The notes: a model not told the origin generated them from the letters alone. A DNA stretch of 64,000 bases from Plasmodium relictum (GCF_900005765.1 NC_041690.1:1984001-2048000); one strand, 5' to 3'; shown: positions 23,501-32,205, counted from the first letter of the stretch. Numbers and translations: made by a program.

Positions 23501-23755
23501 ATGTACATTCTTAATTAAAACACAAACAGGATTTTTCCCTAAGCTACTCCAAGGTATTTGTATGTTTATTCTTCCTATATTTCCATATATTACTTTAAAA
23601 GATAAATCTAATATTTCTGTTATTTGAGGTTTCAACTTTAAGTTTTCCAAAACTATATTACCTGACCAAACTCCCAAATGCAAATTACGTTCTATTCCTT
23701 CAACATAAGGAGCTAAAAATTTATTTAACAATTTTTCAACTAACAATTCAAACAT
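8519..23755 (-). CDS. VPS13: VPS13-family bridge-like lipid transfer protein
   Basis: One uninterrupted frame of 5078 codons, larger than the roughly 3100-4000 residues of yeast and human VPS13 proteins. Residues 1-120 are the chorein-N domain (MFELLVEKLLNKFLAPYVEG, then a GNIVLENLKLKP motif). Repeating beta-groove (RBG) segments follow, separated by Lys/Asn/Glu-rich inserts. A VAB/SHR-BD-like region spans about 3500-4350, with motifs such as FMSSTVRIINKCGIPLEFCF and IYPHVSIVNTIPALVDI. The C-terminal ATG2_C-like helices (about 4700-4930, including GFGGFFKGIGKGVAGSLVKP) and a PH-like end (about 4990-5078) are well conserved. VPS13 proteins form hydrophobic channels that move lipids between membranes at contact sites. 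The low-complexity inserts (Glu/Asp runs near 1420 and 3350, for instance) explain the extra length. No frameshift is visible. Confidence 0.95.
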   Translation of the reverse strand: MFELLVEKLLNKFLAPYVEGIERNLHLGVWSGNIVLENLKLKPQITEILDLSFKVIYGNIGRINIQIPWSSLGKNPVCVLIKNVHIYIKPRCYKKSEDIIIEELRKAKMHRLELLEEEISIIKLQKNNEKSSEKSTLIFKLLNKIINNIQIDIQDILIHFEDTEKNFSIGFILKSSSVKNCHNKEENSTQTNNNVENKKLNHIIEFKGLCIYSNSNIKKKKKKKREKEEKEKKKIKENCKLSDEEKDQKKNYINKITKENSENKTFTNVDKISDTSDKMEDCNFSSNEKNNYLTTNNIKEDINFFSKLKSSENNKDDYLYETLNRINSFLKCDEKIINNYNFEYLIKPFDLVLPVEQSSNKKELKAKLEISEKWEGITLTKTQITKIIEIINEANKSRNQTNKLLLKYACTVKLDIESLRNETKNEFMNLYNKVLGEKYNISKIELTSQELNRLQILYDVVGVRHLAKWRLQCKNTLEKIIEEKNLKKKYLYDSIYKQQSWWSWVTGNKKEIENKVQSILKSEQDILNEKELNILQEAVTNEDNYDVVIPTKYDFEFKVANFSINVYDNFKKKSSKKKKDEKNTNEVEREANDGLMNNVNLNNNNINIDNHNNAIKDNFNVNDTLSFSSDDILLSTTSNCTSNNSTYTQKEEIQQEINILSINFYQIYSSISLQSVVDHNDHDNFQWKFIIELQNFIAKHKNKVFMEFRKNNSLFPFNINNTNSVYRNSIFYSLIYSQSLCAYLEINHLVTENGNTLSALLRLNPLELYLSPLLIKNLLSFTFPLIDIVNRKPKYIIKRGKNKNINLYHCEQKEYKCLSPCNESNLKNMQSREGTNEIIGNDEITQIKVEKENDTKNKIEKVTKKKEKEEEYEEEYEEEEEVHEEALLQIKKMEQSELIEGLKEKGENVYNKAVQHLPELFEFYIHICGPILHFDNLTNGIVELHLGNLVAKTEYPCTYNKFNLIFEFNETQITCLKTKSIYLNKLHNSKKNMNLNVNKKLVNDKNIQNVGNAYLEINEKKVASNNDNKNNVNKGSYSNNIKEKILNSEKFYILQPIPVKVYVEYDLKILKTNIILDGIFFQINPDAISIILAIPTSITRYLTKFYSKNKREKEFLKNKKKNLVEKKEVNTKEESFSLNVQNGLEKKKNNNISDSIEENKESVNIKGGNENNKKEEESFLYDIDFLIKNSGFSIKNRKNCEILKYEACGISYKNYLQKKKKIVKIEIEQLWICDPSNKQPIFFTLTKDIYSKDIFLFRSLSTYLEEKNNSNTQQNQKEIENGYLQNVNNNSNFTQANEVVKKEKLIRRNVKDIEKENVGKNNYISDITEDKWNDEKKKNSEQYDKLINTYEGQPLNNELLYKEKYIKCNNENEFSKKEENCYSYDYGDDNKDMEYKSSSNNLSHNEGEEKEKEKEKEEEEEEDDDFMDALEEKQLSINLQILQEQNEKNKEETHINFIISDIELHWKYKTIKQIFKTMKEYKEKLQYGIEKDMKYIKNKLNNEKELKNYKMFISENALRSVQETLKNVKDSLNILDIESSKLNNDMSTSGNDIIKNANEQLKNTKMVKSISSDKSTINLSDVKENDTSIKNMEKKDTILNNGLNDILPKLYGQKHSYSKYFFNCYIKSASLAFWQKNKIFSKIQVSNIFYENKIYLNFDQKMFLNIEKGIISMNNKNIISNNINDYNYDLFVSNKSKKFSSTDIEKHYKEENGENTKGIPERKNSKDILNYINVDNLEEEIKRKKKKKNKQKKQDLFVGKIKIYNDKRSYNICLLCEISKIYYIFYLNDLKLFLEYLDDGILNVFISKSYKKVVQVAQTKYFLFNCTFIDPIVIIPEDKNIIYNYKGEIKNISKYIKDNSYCYNKDKDNNNIPYIESYLKFHLNTLKLKNSYTINCSEQIISRQRKEIEEEKEKKIRKKNKKKKRNKEDILNETNRIENKDNEEIQKEKNNNNILKFTDTYNFTLYVDLLGIESKACENGGSTNIKGDILHKVNIRLCLINSKDGMHIYLNGNDLYLDLTVFQLAFLLDIINENFCYKGYFPMCFVCDDNVDIEKMINAEWFKKGNMNFSNLNLEKNTNNNINTIDNINSLDNQVNSIKNEETNDTISNNKDLSVNSKNEQIKKNEMKLFVYINLESLKIKTSFDTCTPVAIITFQNISISFHLVLLDFYVIYFFDLYSNSLYIDDVRKNSINYYKRVAYCCIENENKKRNKKKRKTAEIIKESIVKEKYDTMTSKVKDDIVNVNNDSMFPNKELKGNICNDNDNITSNECDINNNGSNMHFCSDTEIKNYKDLLLYMFENNVFLNEKKKNKKQKGIKIKINSFIEDLLLNIELDDAYICCFFIVFLDIYKFLSTGFNLSTLHLYPKPSPYIVSNKNDKRKKINKENDNLNNEMESEDKIKINLRNEKKKMGNSVNDCNYNLNNNNEDVTFNTKKKDLSEKNEFIHDNEDENELKNDDETEKNTIKRKIIRKSTILEHSKFIKERIRNEKNQIITNINELLKLDNKPIHVSFKVNNGNFIIFTDLEKVSQPVIMWSNNFVFSVSLLNKCIIFKKIYALDSKINRINYVNSVVNNIKHIPRKDVSNPLHNYHKKKILLCDNLNVRGEALYESVDTTKENYILKTNAMKKDSSPFISVFELDINIGNFDIRLSNNDVEILLKASSTLFGDIPSSYININVGAIIPPVSFIHKKIKNKFMRNNIYYISRNTKEVDLSNTNELFIININKFRTKKKRKRKDNLKYVEEDMKVNKNEGKENAKTGNRKKENIVKKYINNEEKEYLEILSESSNAVESVSYALSEYYSSSNTVNSSVSSSTESYKSKTIKSSDNTKENELSVTNNDESNNYRDIKISIKLHNVKCTFIDDIRNSIVPIIRMIFSMNISIIFYTDECSYNINDLNSKVEYFNNCIGEWEPFLEKCSISLDVHKILPNDLYNENMESNKSPISIIKINSVKALWFNITPQLINLLILFIPVFSEKVLKGLKKEKKEIDENGSTNNNFDNFANMEKSKSVNELYIHQNISKLEKSALETQKKSLYEESSSVFNSHQCDKNENESADFNLDDFINKDENYCNNDYMKDNSVIYYVNLTSDYFYAFVMPESNIEEIKKKKNSNLKNEYKSIYESKNSSQIINEKRTKENVLKISDDTNINEEEMYNDTIKNFPEIYAKIITTNELISLDKLLINEIANNSLIEKKCLYLYLVPIPPTNIVNTIYDMFTNISKRDIVLDLMITKNSKMTIENLLSFNKYRDEMKNKKIEKENSVISGVQSTNYIYNKNKYDDTYNSRNVGEETSIMNETIDTENEKKDKYDKTKENLIAKEKAEDGELEDSENGDIEYSEEIEKDNMEEDDESDSDEYYDDDDIEYSDSTTDKKSRDNNYYFKYNKKKMDLENSIFSSNKFIGPFLKNTQCVIINLIKNSCTSLTTSLNNSNVIHISKPCDFIFEEKSLKSNFLNKKNNSSKILKEKSNIYLNNKEIMLNKKKIDETNESDKHNEELIKQTYLECKYRLRNNYLPQTSLVETVCEIISPLPNYKILFMSSTVRIINKCGIPLEFCFFDGTRNPILLTSLENRTIPINTLYPNHNDSFKNYKVSNSLNISPNIKLKQKNNNLSFTVILNNEYLLSAPECAFCGPSHVYLSFKPINVINEENDYYDIVSRNMNDDKNQKNSNNLIKTEKKVEELVEPSFITSENGWSDIFSSDITQGTYVKKCKYKDSTYLYFLVKIENKISALPAEKNLKIITIYPHVSIVNTIPALVDIIITSEVTEEQQNDYIYEEKNKIDMLKNKKTKLLRQHEEISSFLKNIKSSMKQNNSSNNNSLGKGPYSSERMYVQELSRIERDILNIDEEIKSKKKELSSPLNKGYVNKRLNPFSIFYIYEIKKYSSLNLKMKIGNSQCEWSEKIYLVEDDEESVTRFSLNFKKFASVEVEIIKNFNGYFNSLSSILGNKQLYIFSLPRCFIDRTGLGIKAINSNKYYPIINGITLLGDNSQIDLLLPHRSYNNELKGTSKISKRNCEDSLNDYNDIFNDYNYPSSYDNSLILFKATLPPIGSYTETNVMCKNFFYTFCLNTEKIKTTCIPYIISRIITIVPQFIISNRLNYPLLIKQYQTEKIQGVKQNDTSPLYFSRKQNILLFEFKTLEPINAKDKNNFLCANKILTNYNKYYKLNKSIYWSSVIFPSEKFVGTNYMVMKNGENEKSDVYVITCIPDKGTKNIIIEKLENQKKGFLAYNYSNLAKYLKIKTFHDDTQNLKIDEEENCLEKNIFLSNFLKAADMEHYFNIEYNKYSYLGWVNPFIFITRNVQIEIVLHGMRVIPKSPFVLKFAIFNYSQKTYYINYYNITFIISIEYLDDLITIKLTHKINLTKNVFDNSFMYMDMKNSYKNIYNNKSSGNSLNQYEYTEIENMEKYEFKNISGEEMKIIPTSSSSGKVHNKTSYIQKNIIEHNEYNYIKNTNKNHNTNPYINKCESVKMVSNTYKNVHIIINVTQIGVSIISNILKEEVFFIELSKLCALFYMKNEEEVIDIKITDVQVDCQLESCEKCVLLANRGINTNSNKVNNENDLRRINSPYENTQEEKKNYLSPSYDNVITQNNAINKNINANEEKIFLNIYVERSFISHNDVIFKKIQVALDDVEIEMDAETLNGINLLIAEYIEGINVVQKKNLLYEEIQKWAVLPVYVNYKSPEIPLAINIQYMQIEKFTLIVWCSFLLDKMHMMSDLLRIGLRILMVSGKLELLGAPVTLNQEIFNNIRVSIKSFYALLKDKYSHSILACLGFIVGYSSLINIPKIPLEIGRNTIGLAVYAVDNVSVGIGSFLSNLTFDSEYINRRQKERNFKSNTNMKEGLLNAVKNIGEGVLSLSNIVTKPIEGAQKEGFGGFFKGIGKGVAGSLVKPLDKVGQAVSDVTRGIKAEVSKPIGGHKYKTKRHRKPRMLWGEYGKLKEYNLNEAELRECLGLKFSKNIMKCLTVHKQENHPPLHYALLLYPKVIIYANLYANHKNNEHSSDKKSDIVIWSVKIEDITEIRASSHGIIVKINNNSNFVYKIPCNNALLINKIYRELYNSKNSINSTIILGDNNYSLYKYL

Positions 23756-25613
23756 TTTTTTTTTATTTTTTTTTTTTTTTAATTAAATTTTTTTTAAATA
23801 TATCTTTGAAATTCTATAGCAAAAAAAAAAATAAGAAAAATAATCTTCATCTCATTTTTTGTCATCTTATAATTTTACACAACAATATTATGATTTATTT
23901 CCATTAATTGTTATGAATTCACATTAAAATAATATTTATAGTATTTTTTTTGAAAATTTTCATTATTCTACTAAAATATGTTTACGCACAATTTCATAAA
24001 AAATTATTTTTTTATATTACATTAAACAATACACGGAAATTGTTTTATGTGATAAAATAATTCATTAAATAAATTAAAAAATTTTTTAAATCAAAAAAAA
24101 AAAAAAGTAAATAATATTTTGAAAATTATAAAAATATTTCTATTAAAAAGAAAAAAATAAAATTAATTTCATAGTGAAAAAAAAAAATATATATATGACA
24201 TATAAAAATATACACTTTTTTTTTTTATACATTTTGTTTATTAAGCATTTAAAAATTATTTTCATTACACCAAAAAATAAGAGTACTAATTATATAAATA
24301 TATATATATGCATACATGTATATTTTTTCCTCAGTCATGCTATTTATCAAACAATGAAAAATATATATAGTTGTATATAATTATATGATGAAAATTAAAA
24401 TTTAACAAAATTTTCCTAATTTTTGATGATAGATTAGAATATAAATCTTTCATAATTCACTATATATGTTATTGCATATAATTTTTTTATTAATACTTAA
24501 TAACTTATAAATATAAAAAAAAAAAATAAAAATAAAAAATTTAGTGATAAAAACCAATTTTTTTATTCTGCCAAAAAACAAAAAACAAGGTCTATCATTG
24601 AAAGCTACATATTACTGATTTTATTATGCTTTTAGACAGTGTATCCTTTTATTTATTTTACGTATACATATTTTTTTTTCTTCTAAAAATTTATTGTAAT
24701 AGAAAAGATAATATATAATTTTAACGAAGTATTACTCTAAATAAAAGAAAAAAAAGAATTATAAAAGGAAATAGGGAAATTGTATACCTATTATTATAAA
24801 TGTTTTATTTCAATAATTTTATTTATTTTATTTTATTTTATTTTTTTTTTTGAGTAATAAGATTACGAGATACTATTTTACAATTTTTCATTTTGTATTT
24901 TTATATTAGAGTACTTAAAATGAGATAAGTTAAAAGTTTCCAATTTCTTATAAATTTAATAAGAAAATAAGATTACTAGGTTTTTTCTTTTTTTTTAATT
25001 GTCTTTTTTAAAAAAGAAAATTTTGAATAAAAAGCGAATATGAAATAATATAGTTATTTTATTTGACCTTTTTGAATTTATTTTTTATAAATAATTTAAC
25101 TTCTGTAAAAAGTTAATCCTTATATATAATTCCAAAAGAGAAATAATTTAATTTTTTATTCATTATTTTTTTTTTTTTTTTTTTAATATCTGTTTATTTT
25201 GAATACATAATTCTAAAAGTTTTATTGTTAAAGATATATTTAAATTTTAAATTTCAACATAACATTGATATGTTATAGAAAGTTTCATACTTTATTATTA
25301 TTTTAAATACTGTATTAAAAAAATAAAAAATTATAATTTTCTTTTTGCAATATTTAGAAATTTTTAAATGTTAAATATTTATAATTCCTTTAATTTTAAT
25401 AGATCTTCTATCTTTTAATTCCTTTAAATATTTTGTTTAAACAAAAATATTTTATTTCTATAAAATATTTTGAACTATTAAATAAACCTTTACATTAAAA
25501 AAAAAAAAAATATGACTAATGTTTTGTTCAAATTTACATGAAAAATAAATACATAACGTAAATACATATATAGTTGGAATATATAATCTATTTTCACTTT
25601 TACATTTTAATTA
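23756..25613. other. intergenic between Alba2 3' end and VPS13 5' end
   Basis: 1.86 kb of A/T-rich DNA holding the VPS13 promoter and Alba2 3' UTR. A plus-strand frame at 24174-24380 begins at GTG and is low-complexity, so I reject it. TTTTA pentamers run near 24818-24852. Confidence 0.7.
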
Positions 25614-26548
25614 TTAATTTCTTTTTTCATATCTTCTGTTATTCCACATTGAAGCTTCATAATATGTTCTACGGTATCCTCTTCCTCTACCTCCTCTTCT
25701 ATCTAAATTATAAAATAAAAAAAAAAAAGTGTTAATTTAAAACAAAATAAATTTCATTTATATATATATAAGTTTATAAAAAATTTACATCTTCTTCTAT
25801 AGGCTTTTTCTTTTAGTATTTGTTCAGGAGTCATGACATTTATTTCCTTTTCATCTAATGGTTTTTGATATCCAATCTCATTTTTATTTATTTTCTCTTC
25901 ATTTTTAGATAAAATTATTTTCATACATGGAACAGTCGTACTAAATTCAATTATTCTATTAGAAGTTGTTTTATTTTTATTATTTTCTTCGTCTTCTTCT
26001 TCATCTTCTTCAGCTAATCTTTTATTATCATACTTTGTGTTTTTTTTTAAGCCACTCGTATCCTCTCTATAGAATAATGAAATTGTAAATTCATTTTGTA
26101 AAAAATATTTTTTTCAGGAATGTACATTAATATACATATATATATTCCTTATGAAAGATAAAAAAAAAATTACAAAAAAAAAGAGTAAAATAGAAATAAA
26201 AAAAATAAAAATATATCTTCATAAAATAAAATGATATATGTATTATTATTTAAAAATATATATATATATATATAAGGAAATTTCATTAAAATATCAACAT
26301 TTTAACCTTTTAATTATATGTTCTTTTTCATAAAGTTTAGTAAATTGGTGTATACCTTTCGCTCTTCTCTTAACCATCTCAGCAACATTAACAACAGAAC
26401 TAATAGCCTTTCCTACCCCTGATAAAATTACCTCATCATAAGTTTCAAACAAAACTATAGCCTTATAGACGTAATCTAATGCATCGCTCTTGTAACTTAC
26501 TCTTATCTCATTATCTAGTTTAGTATCACTTTTATTGCTACCACTCAT
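25614..26548 (-). CDS. ALBA2: DNA/RNA-binding protein Alba2 (three exons)
   Basis: Exons on the minus strand: 26548-26307, 26066-25789 and 25702-25614, giving 202 residues. Introns are 240 and 86 nt, with sites G|GTTAAA..TATAG|A and T|GTAAAT..TTTAG|AT; all phases agree. Residues about 14-85 form an Alba domain (DYVYKAIVLFE, ILSGVGKAISSVVNVAEMVK, then KRRAKGIHQF), the fold that binds DNA and RNA. An acidic linker (EEDEEEDEEN) and a second conserved segment (TTVPCMKIILSKNE) follow. The protein ends in an Arg/Gly tail (YRRRYRRGGRGRGYRR) typical of RGG-type Alba proteins. In Plasmodium, Alba proteins associate with subtelomeric chromatin and with mRNA in translational control. The last two exons carry the RGG tail and are easily missed because exon 1 reads on to a stop in the intron. 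It shares a 2.1 kb divergent promoter region with MOG1. Confidence 0.92.
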
Positions 26549-28623
26549 ATTGAAGAAAGAAATATTTTAAAATAAAATTGTAATAAAAAAAAAAAAAAAA
26601 AGAATTTTAAATAAAATATTATTAAAAAAAAAAATAATAATAAAATAAAATAAAAAAAATTTTATATAAAAATATACTATTTTTAATATAAAATTATGTT
26701 AAAAAAATAAAAAATAAAAAATATGTTGACATAATTTAAAATTATAAAAATTTATATTAATGTGAATTATGAAACCGTAAAAAAAATTTATGAAAATAAT
26801 TGCTTCATTTTTTCCCTTCTTAATAATTCAATTTTTTTTGAGACCTCAATTTATATTCTAACTTTTTTTAAATGTATAAAATAAAAAAATATATTTTTTT
26901 ATATTATTGCTATTTTCATAAAAATAAAAATTACATAAAAAAATTTTATTTATAGAACTATTTTTAATAGCGTTATATTTTTTAAATTGTCAAAAAAAAA
27001 AAAAAAAAATAATATTTATATAAGCATGTACATATACAAAGAAAAATATGCTTTATTTAATAACCTTTTTTTAATTTTCGGAAGAATACTTTCTTATTTA
27101 ACAAAAAAAGGAAAAAATCTGCATAAGCTTTCATAATTTTACTACTACATTTTTTCATAAAAATATTAAAAAGTATTATTTTTAAAATAAAGAAAAGGAT
27201 AAATTTATATTTATCTATTATTAATTATTTTACAGAATTTTTTTTTTTATATATTTAAAATGACAATAAGAACTTATACAATTCACAGGTTTAAGAACGA
27301 ACTATTCCATAATGGATTATTTTTACATATAGTATTCTCATGATATCTTCTTTTATCTTTGTAACGTTTCTTTTTAAAATATCATTCTTATATTATTTTT
27401 TAATTGTTTAAGCATAAATATGTATTTTTTAATTTAATATTTCTTATTCATAAAATTTCTTTTATATATATATAATGATTTAAATATTCAAATATTAAAT
27501 GGAAATTTTTCTACTAGAATATAAAGTATTCTACTATTATAACATAGTTTTTTGTATACAAATATATATATATATTATAATTCTTTTTCATATAAAAAAA
27601 TAGAAGGAATAAAATATATAAAAGAAAAACATTAATAAAATTAAAATTGACCGAAATAAAATTAAACAAAATTATATAGAAATTAATAAGAAAATAAGTT
27701 AAAATATAAAAAAAATTATAAATATATATAAATATATAATATAATATATTAAAACAAATTAATTATCTTAATATTTATTAGTAAAAGAAATTTAAAAAAA
27801 AAAAATAATGAAATATTGGATAATTTTTTTAAATATAAGCATATATATATATGAAAAAAATTATTTTATGTAATTGTTGATATATGCATTATAGAAAATG
27901 TTATATAGACATTCCTTTTATAATTCTTGGTAAAACAATTTTAAGAATCTATTTTATATATAGATAAAATTCATGCATAAGTCGTTTCTCTGCTAAAATT
28001 TTAAGAAAATTGTATAATGAGTTAGCATAAAAGTTATAATAAAACATTTAAGAAATGATACTATTAAAGTTTTTACTTTAAAAAAATATTTATATGAATG
28101 TTTTTTTTTTATTTATATTTTTATCTTCAAATAAAATTTTTAATTATATATTATTGAATTGTGGTCTTGTTAATTCTTAACAAAAGGTAGAAATATTTTT
28201 TTAATTATTTTTAAATTAAAAAAAAAAATAAATAAAAATGAACAATAAATAATATATATATATATTTATTTATTTATAACTATAAATGGTATATTCCAAT
28301 TCTTTTTGCTATGTATTAAATTCATTTCATCTTATTTTATAATTTACTCAAGTATTTAAATTCTGAAAGACGAAGATAAATATATTGGCTAATGTATTGA
28401 AAATATTTTATTTAACGAGTTCATTAAAAAAATTTCTTATTTTTTAAATGAATTAAAAATAATGAAATACAGAACATTAAGTTTATTAAATCAAAGAACA
28501 AGAACAAATAAAAGATATTAATTAGATTTAGTATAAAAAAAAAAAAATATAGCTTTTTTTTTTTTTTAATTTAATAAAATTATTTAAATATATATATAAT
28601 TACATATAATTTTGAAAGTTAAA
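26549..28623. other. divergent promoter region, Alba2 / MOG1
   Basis: About 2.1 kb between two divergent start codons. It is almost entirely A/T tracts. The stretch at about 27270-27400 is slightly less A/T-rich, but I find no consistent frame or RNA signature in it. Confidence 0.65.
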
Positions 28624-29130
28624 ATGGAAGAAAAATTATGTGAATATCATTTTTTTAATAAATATATTAAGATGGTTATACCTGATAGTTATTTAGATGT
28701 ATCAAAATTTAGAGTAATACCTGATAATCAAGAAGTATACGTTCATAAACTTGATAATAAATGCATAATCATAGAAATTTTGTGTTATCAAAATATAGAT
28801 AATAATGAAAAAGGAAAATTTTATTTTTACGATTTAGCTAAAGAAAATGATAGTATAGAAAATATTATTATATTAGATAATAACGCCATACCTCATTCAC
28901 AAAAAAACTATTTTTTAGTCGTTGGAAAACAAAAAGTTAAGAAGCAAAATTCACAAGTATATGAAAATATTTTATTATACATATGCATATTCCCTTTTAA
29001 AGAATATAATGCAGATATTTTAATCACATGGAATATACCAAGAGAAGATTTAAACATTCAACCAGAATTAAACATATTTAATGAAATGATACAATCATTT
29101 AGAATACTTGATTTTAGTTTATTTGTTTAA
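28624..29130 (+). CDS. MOG1: MOG1 / RANGRF-like nuclear import factor
   Basis: 168 residues from the ATG at 28624; the frame is open from a TTG at 28612, but the ATG gives the natural MEEKLCEYHFF start. The signature is the Mog1 fold: an N-terminal strand and loop with VIPDSYLDVSKFR, then VIPDNQEVYVH, followed by IIEILCYQ, a FYFYDLAKEN helix and the C-terminal IRSF-like helix EMIQSFRILDFSLFV. Mog1/RANGRF binds the GTPase Ran and promotes nucleotide release, supporting nuclear protein import. Its length is near the usual 180-220 residues. It is intronless and lies convergent to SEC61-alpha. The family call is strong from the DNQEV loop and overall layout. Confidence 0.85.
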   Translation: MEEKLCEYHFFNKYIKMVIPDSYLDVSKFRVIPDNQEVYVHKLDNKCIIIEILCYQNIDNNEKGKFYFYDLAKENDSIENIIILDNNAIPHSQKNYFLVVGKQKVKKQNSQVYENILLYICIFPFKEYNADILITWNIPREDLNIQPELNIFNEMIQSFRILDFSLFV

Positions 29131-29884
29131 ATACATAATGTATATATATATTTAAAAATAGGAGTCTATTATTATTTATCCACATATAAACTTATCATTC
29201 TTTTAATATTTATTTTTAAAGTTTATTAAATTTTTTATTTCTCATACAGTTTCCCTAAACATTATTGAAAACACTACTCTCCATATATTGCGAAAATTTT
29301 TTTTTTTAGTGTTTTTAGCTTTGAATAAAAAAAAATTTGGCTATAATATTTTTTATATATACAAAAAAGATTTATAATGTACAATTTGTTTTAATTTTTT
29401 TTAAAAAAAAGACTTTAATTTTTTATTTTAATTAATTTTCAAAAAATGTTAATATTATAGTAAATTTAAATATTTTCATTGGATTATTTAACAATATATA
29501 ATTTTTTTTTTTTTCTTTTTACGTTTAAGCTAAAAAAAATCTAATTTTGAAAAAAAAAAAAAAATATTCGTTTAAAATTTAATGTATTAAATGTAGAACA
29601 GCTTTTACATATAATTTTTTACTTTAACACAAAAAATTTATATAGTTTTATATAAATATATATTTAATTTTTATATATTTTTATTTTGTCTTATACTAAA
29701 TTATTCAAATATTTTAAAAGAAATGAACATAAATATGTGGCAGTCAAAATATATTATTTTATTATTATCTTCTATGTCTATATATTCTTTACATTTTCCC
29801 CAATATTGACATATAAAAAAAAAAAATTAAATTTTAAATATAGTGTTTTCTGATTTTGTAATTTTTTTTTCTTTTTCTTTATAT
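29131..29884. other. convergent 3' spacer, MOG1 / SEC61-alpha
   Basis: About 750 bp of A/T-rich DNA carrying both 3' UTRs. I see no other feature. Confidence 0.7.
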
Positions 29885-31655
29885 TTAAAATAATGATGTT
29901 GCTTTTTCTTGTTCTTTTACTAGCATTTCATAAAATTGATAAATAATTGTGACAGCTAGCAATATACCAGTACCACTTCCTAAAGCACCAAGAAAATCAG
30001 CCAAAATTGTTAAAGCACCAATACACATACCTCCGAATGCAGCTGCTGTTGGGATATATCTATTAAATACACGAGTTAATGATGTTGGAGTATCTCTAAA
30101 ACCTCTCATTCCAATTTGTTGATCTCTTAATTGTTTTGCTACATCCTTAGCTGAACTTCCTGATACTTCGATCCATGTTTTAGAAAAAAATGCACAAGCA
30201 ATAAGTACAAAAGATATGTATACTAAGGTATGAAAAGGGTCATTTGTTATATCAGCAAATGAATTGGGAGGAGATATATAATATGCTATTCCTCCTATTG
30301 GTATAGAAGTACCACTAGCTTCAATTTCTTGCCATTGTCCTAATAAATTTACTAGTATACTATTTTTAAATCTTTTATATAATATTTGGGAAAAAAAATA
30401 TAAATTAGACACTAAAGCTGTTTGCAATATAATTGGAATATTGCTAGTATAAAATAATTTAATAGGATAAGTTCCTTGTTGACCTCTTACACTTTGATAT
30501 TTCACTGATAAATCTACTCTAAAACCTTGTAAATATATGACTATTAAAAATACTAAAATAGTTGCCAGTAAATTGGTAACATTAGGGGCATGTGTTCTAT
30601 AAAACGCTTTTTTTAAAGCTGCTATTTTATTTGATTCAGTAAATAAACAATATATTAAAGAAATAATAGCTCCTTCAAATTCAATTCCTTTGTCTGTATT
30701 GATAGTTGTTGGACTAAATGATTTCCACATAATAGTTTCACAAATATTTGTTGCAATAAAAAGAGATATTCCTGAACCTAATCCATATCCTTTCTGCAAT
30801 AATTCATCTAATAAAATTACAACTACACCAGCAAAAAATAATTGAAGAATTATAATAATAGCATGTCCTGTACCTATTTCTGATATATTTCCATAAATAC
30901 CACTAATAACATATGCAATAGCTTCTCCTAAAGTTATCAATAATCCTAATAATTTTTGTGCTCCCTGAAATAATGTTCTATCTTCTTTTAAACTTTGATC
31001 TACATCAATAATTTTTGAACCTGCTAAAAGTTGCATAACCATTCCACTTGTAACAATCGGTGATATACCTAACTCCATTAACGTTCCTCTATTCGATGCT
31101 AAGATTACACGCATCCAATAAAATGGATCACTGGATTTACTAGTAACTATTCCATATAAAGGTATTTGACAACATATTAAAAATACAAATAATGATACAG
31201 CTGTCCATAATAATTTTTCTTTAAACGGCAATTTTCTATCAGGAGATTGCACTTCAGGCAATAAAAACATTACAGGTTTAATCAAATTTAAGAACCTTAC
31301 TACAAACAAGAAAAAAAAAATTTTTAATTAGGAAAAAAAAGCAATAAAAATGTTATACAAATAAATTTATTTTTAAAAAGAAAAAAAATTATAAAAATTT
31401 ACTTTAACTATCATATGAAATAATTTTATATTTCATTTAAAATAAAATATATAGATATTATATTCATTTTTCATATATATATATGTGAAATTAATGAAAT
31501 ATTTATTTTTATATTCTTCTAAATTTTGTAATTACTATTTTTTCATATATATATAAATGTATATAAACATATCTTTATGTTCTTGAACGAAAAAATATTT
31601 TATTAATAATTGTGAGACTAAAATATTTATTTGTATTTTTTTATTCATTACCCAT
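29885..31655 (-). CDS. SEC61A: protein translocon subunit SEC61-alpha (two exons, first exon 4 nt)
   Basis: Exon 1 is 31655-31652 (ATGG) and exon 2 is 31299-29885, giving 472 residues; the 352-nt intron runs from GTAATG to TTTGTAG. The join makes the codon G|TA (Val), so the protein starts [18 protein letters not shown], the usual SEC61-alpha N-terminus. Without it the long frame has only a TTG start. SEC61-alpha is the channel of the ER translocon. About ten transmembrane segments are visible, with the amphipathic N-terminal helix, the plug-region sequence around [20 protein letters not shown] and the cytosolic loop [20 protein letters not shown], a ribosome-binding site in the family. The protein is highly conserved and lacks low-complexity inserts. 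Nothing is missing. Confidence 0.95.
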
Positions 31656-32149
31656 TTTTTCCTTATTATTTCTTTTTTACTGTTAAGAGTCTGTTTCAGA
31701 TCAATTTACAAAAATTTCCTTTTATTCATAAAAATAAAGTTTTATTTGTTTTTTTTTTTTTTTTACTTATTTTTTTTTTATATTCTATTGTATCTCGTCC
31801 TCTTATTTACCCTGCTTTTCTTTTTATGTGTTAACATAAATCTATTTTTGTGATATTAATTTTTAATATTTTATTCAATAAAAAAAAAAAAAATTAATTT
31901 ATATTTTTTATCACATATTTTTTTACTTGCTAATATCTTTACACATACTCTTGTATGCTTTTAAATACCAAATATTTATCTAATTTAAAAACAAATAAAA
32001 ACGTATTATAAAACAAAAAAAAAAAAATATAAAAAAAAAAAAAAATAAATAATAAATATGGAAATTACTAAATAAAAATAATGAATTTTATTATTTTATT
32101 TTTCTTTTTTTACTATTTTTTAATTACAATCTATAATAAAAATTGATTT

Positions 32150-32205
32150 TATTTTATTTCATTTTATTTCATTTCATTTTATTTTATTTTATTTTTTTTT
32201 TTTTA
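32150..32205. repeat. TTTTA/TTTCA pentamer repeat
   Basis: Roughly ten alternating TTTTA and TTTCA units, followed by poly(dT). It lies in the SEC61-alpha/dynamitin spacer. Confidence 0.8.

Noticed and set aside
24174-24380. Plus-strand 68-codon frame near the VPS13 start
   Set aside because: Non-ATG start, low-complexity translation of (AT)n and poly(dT), in a promoter spacer.
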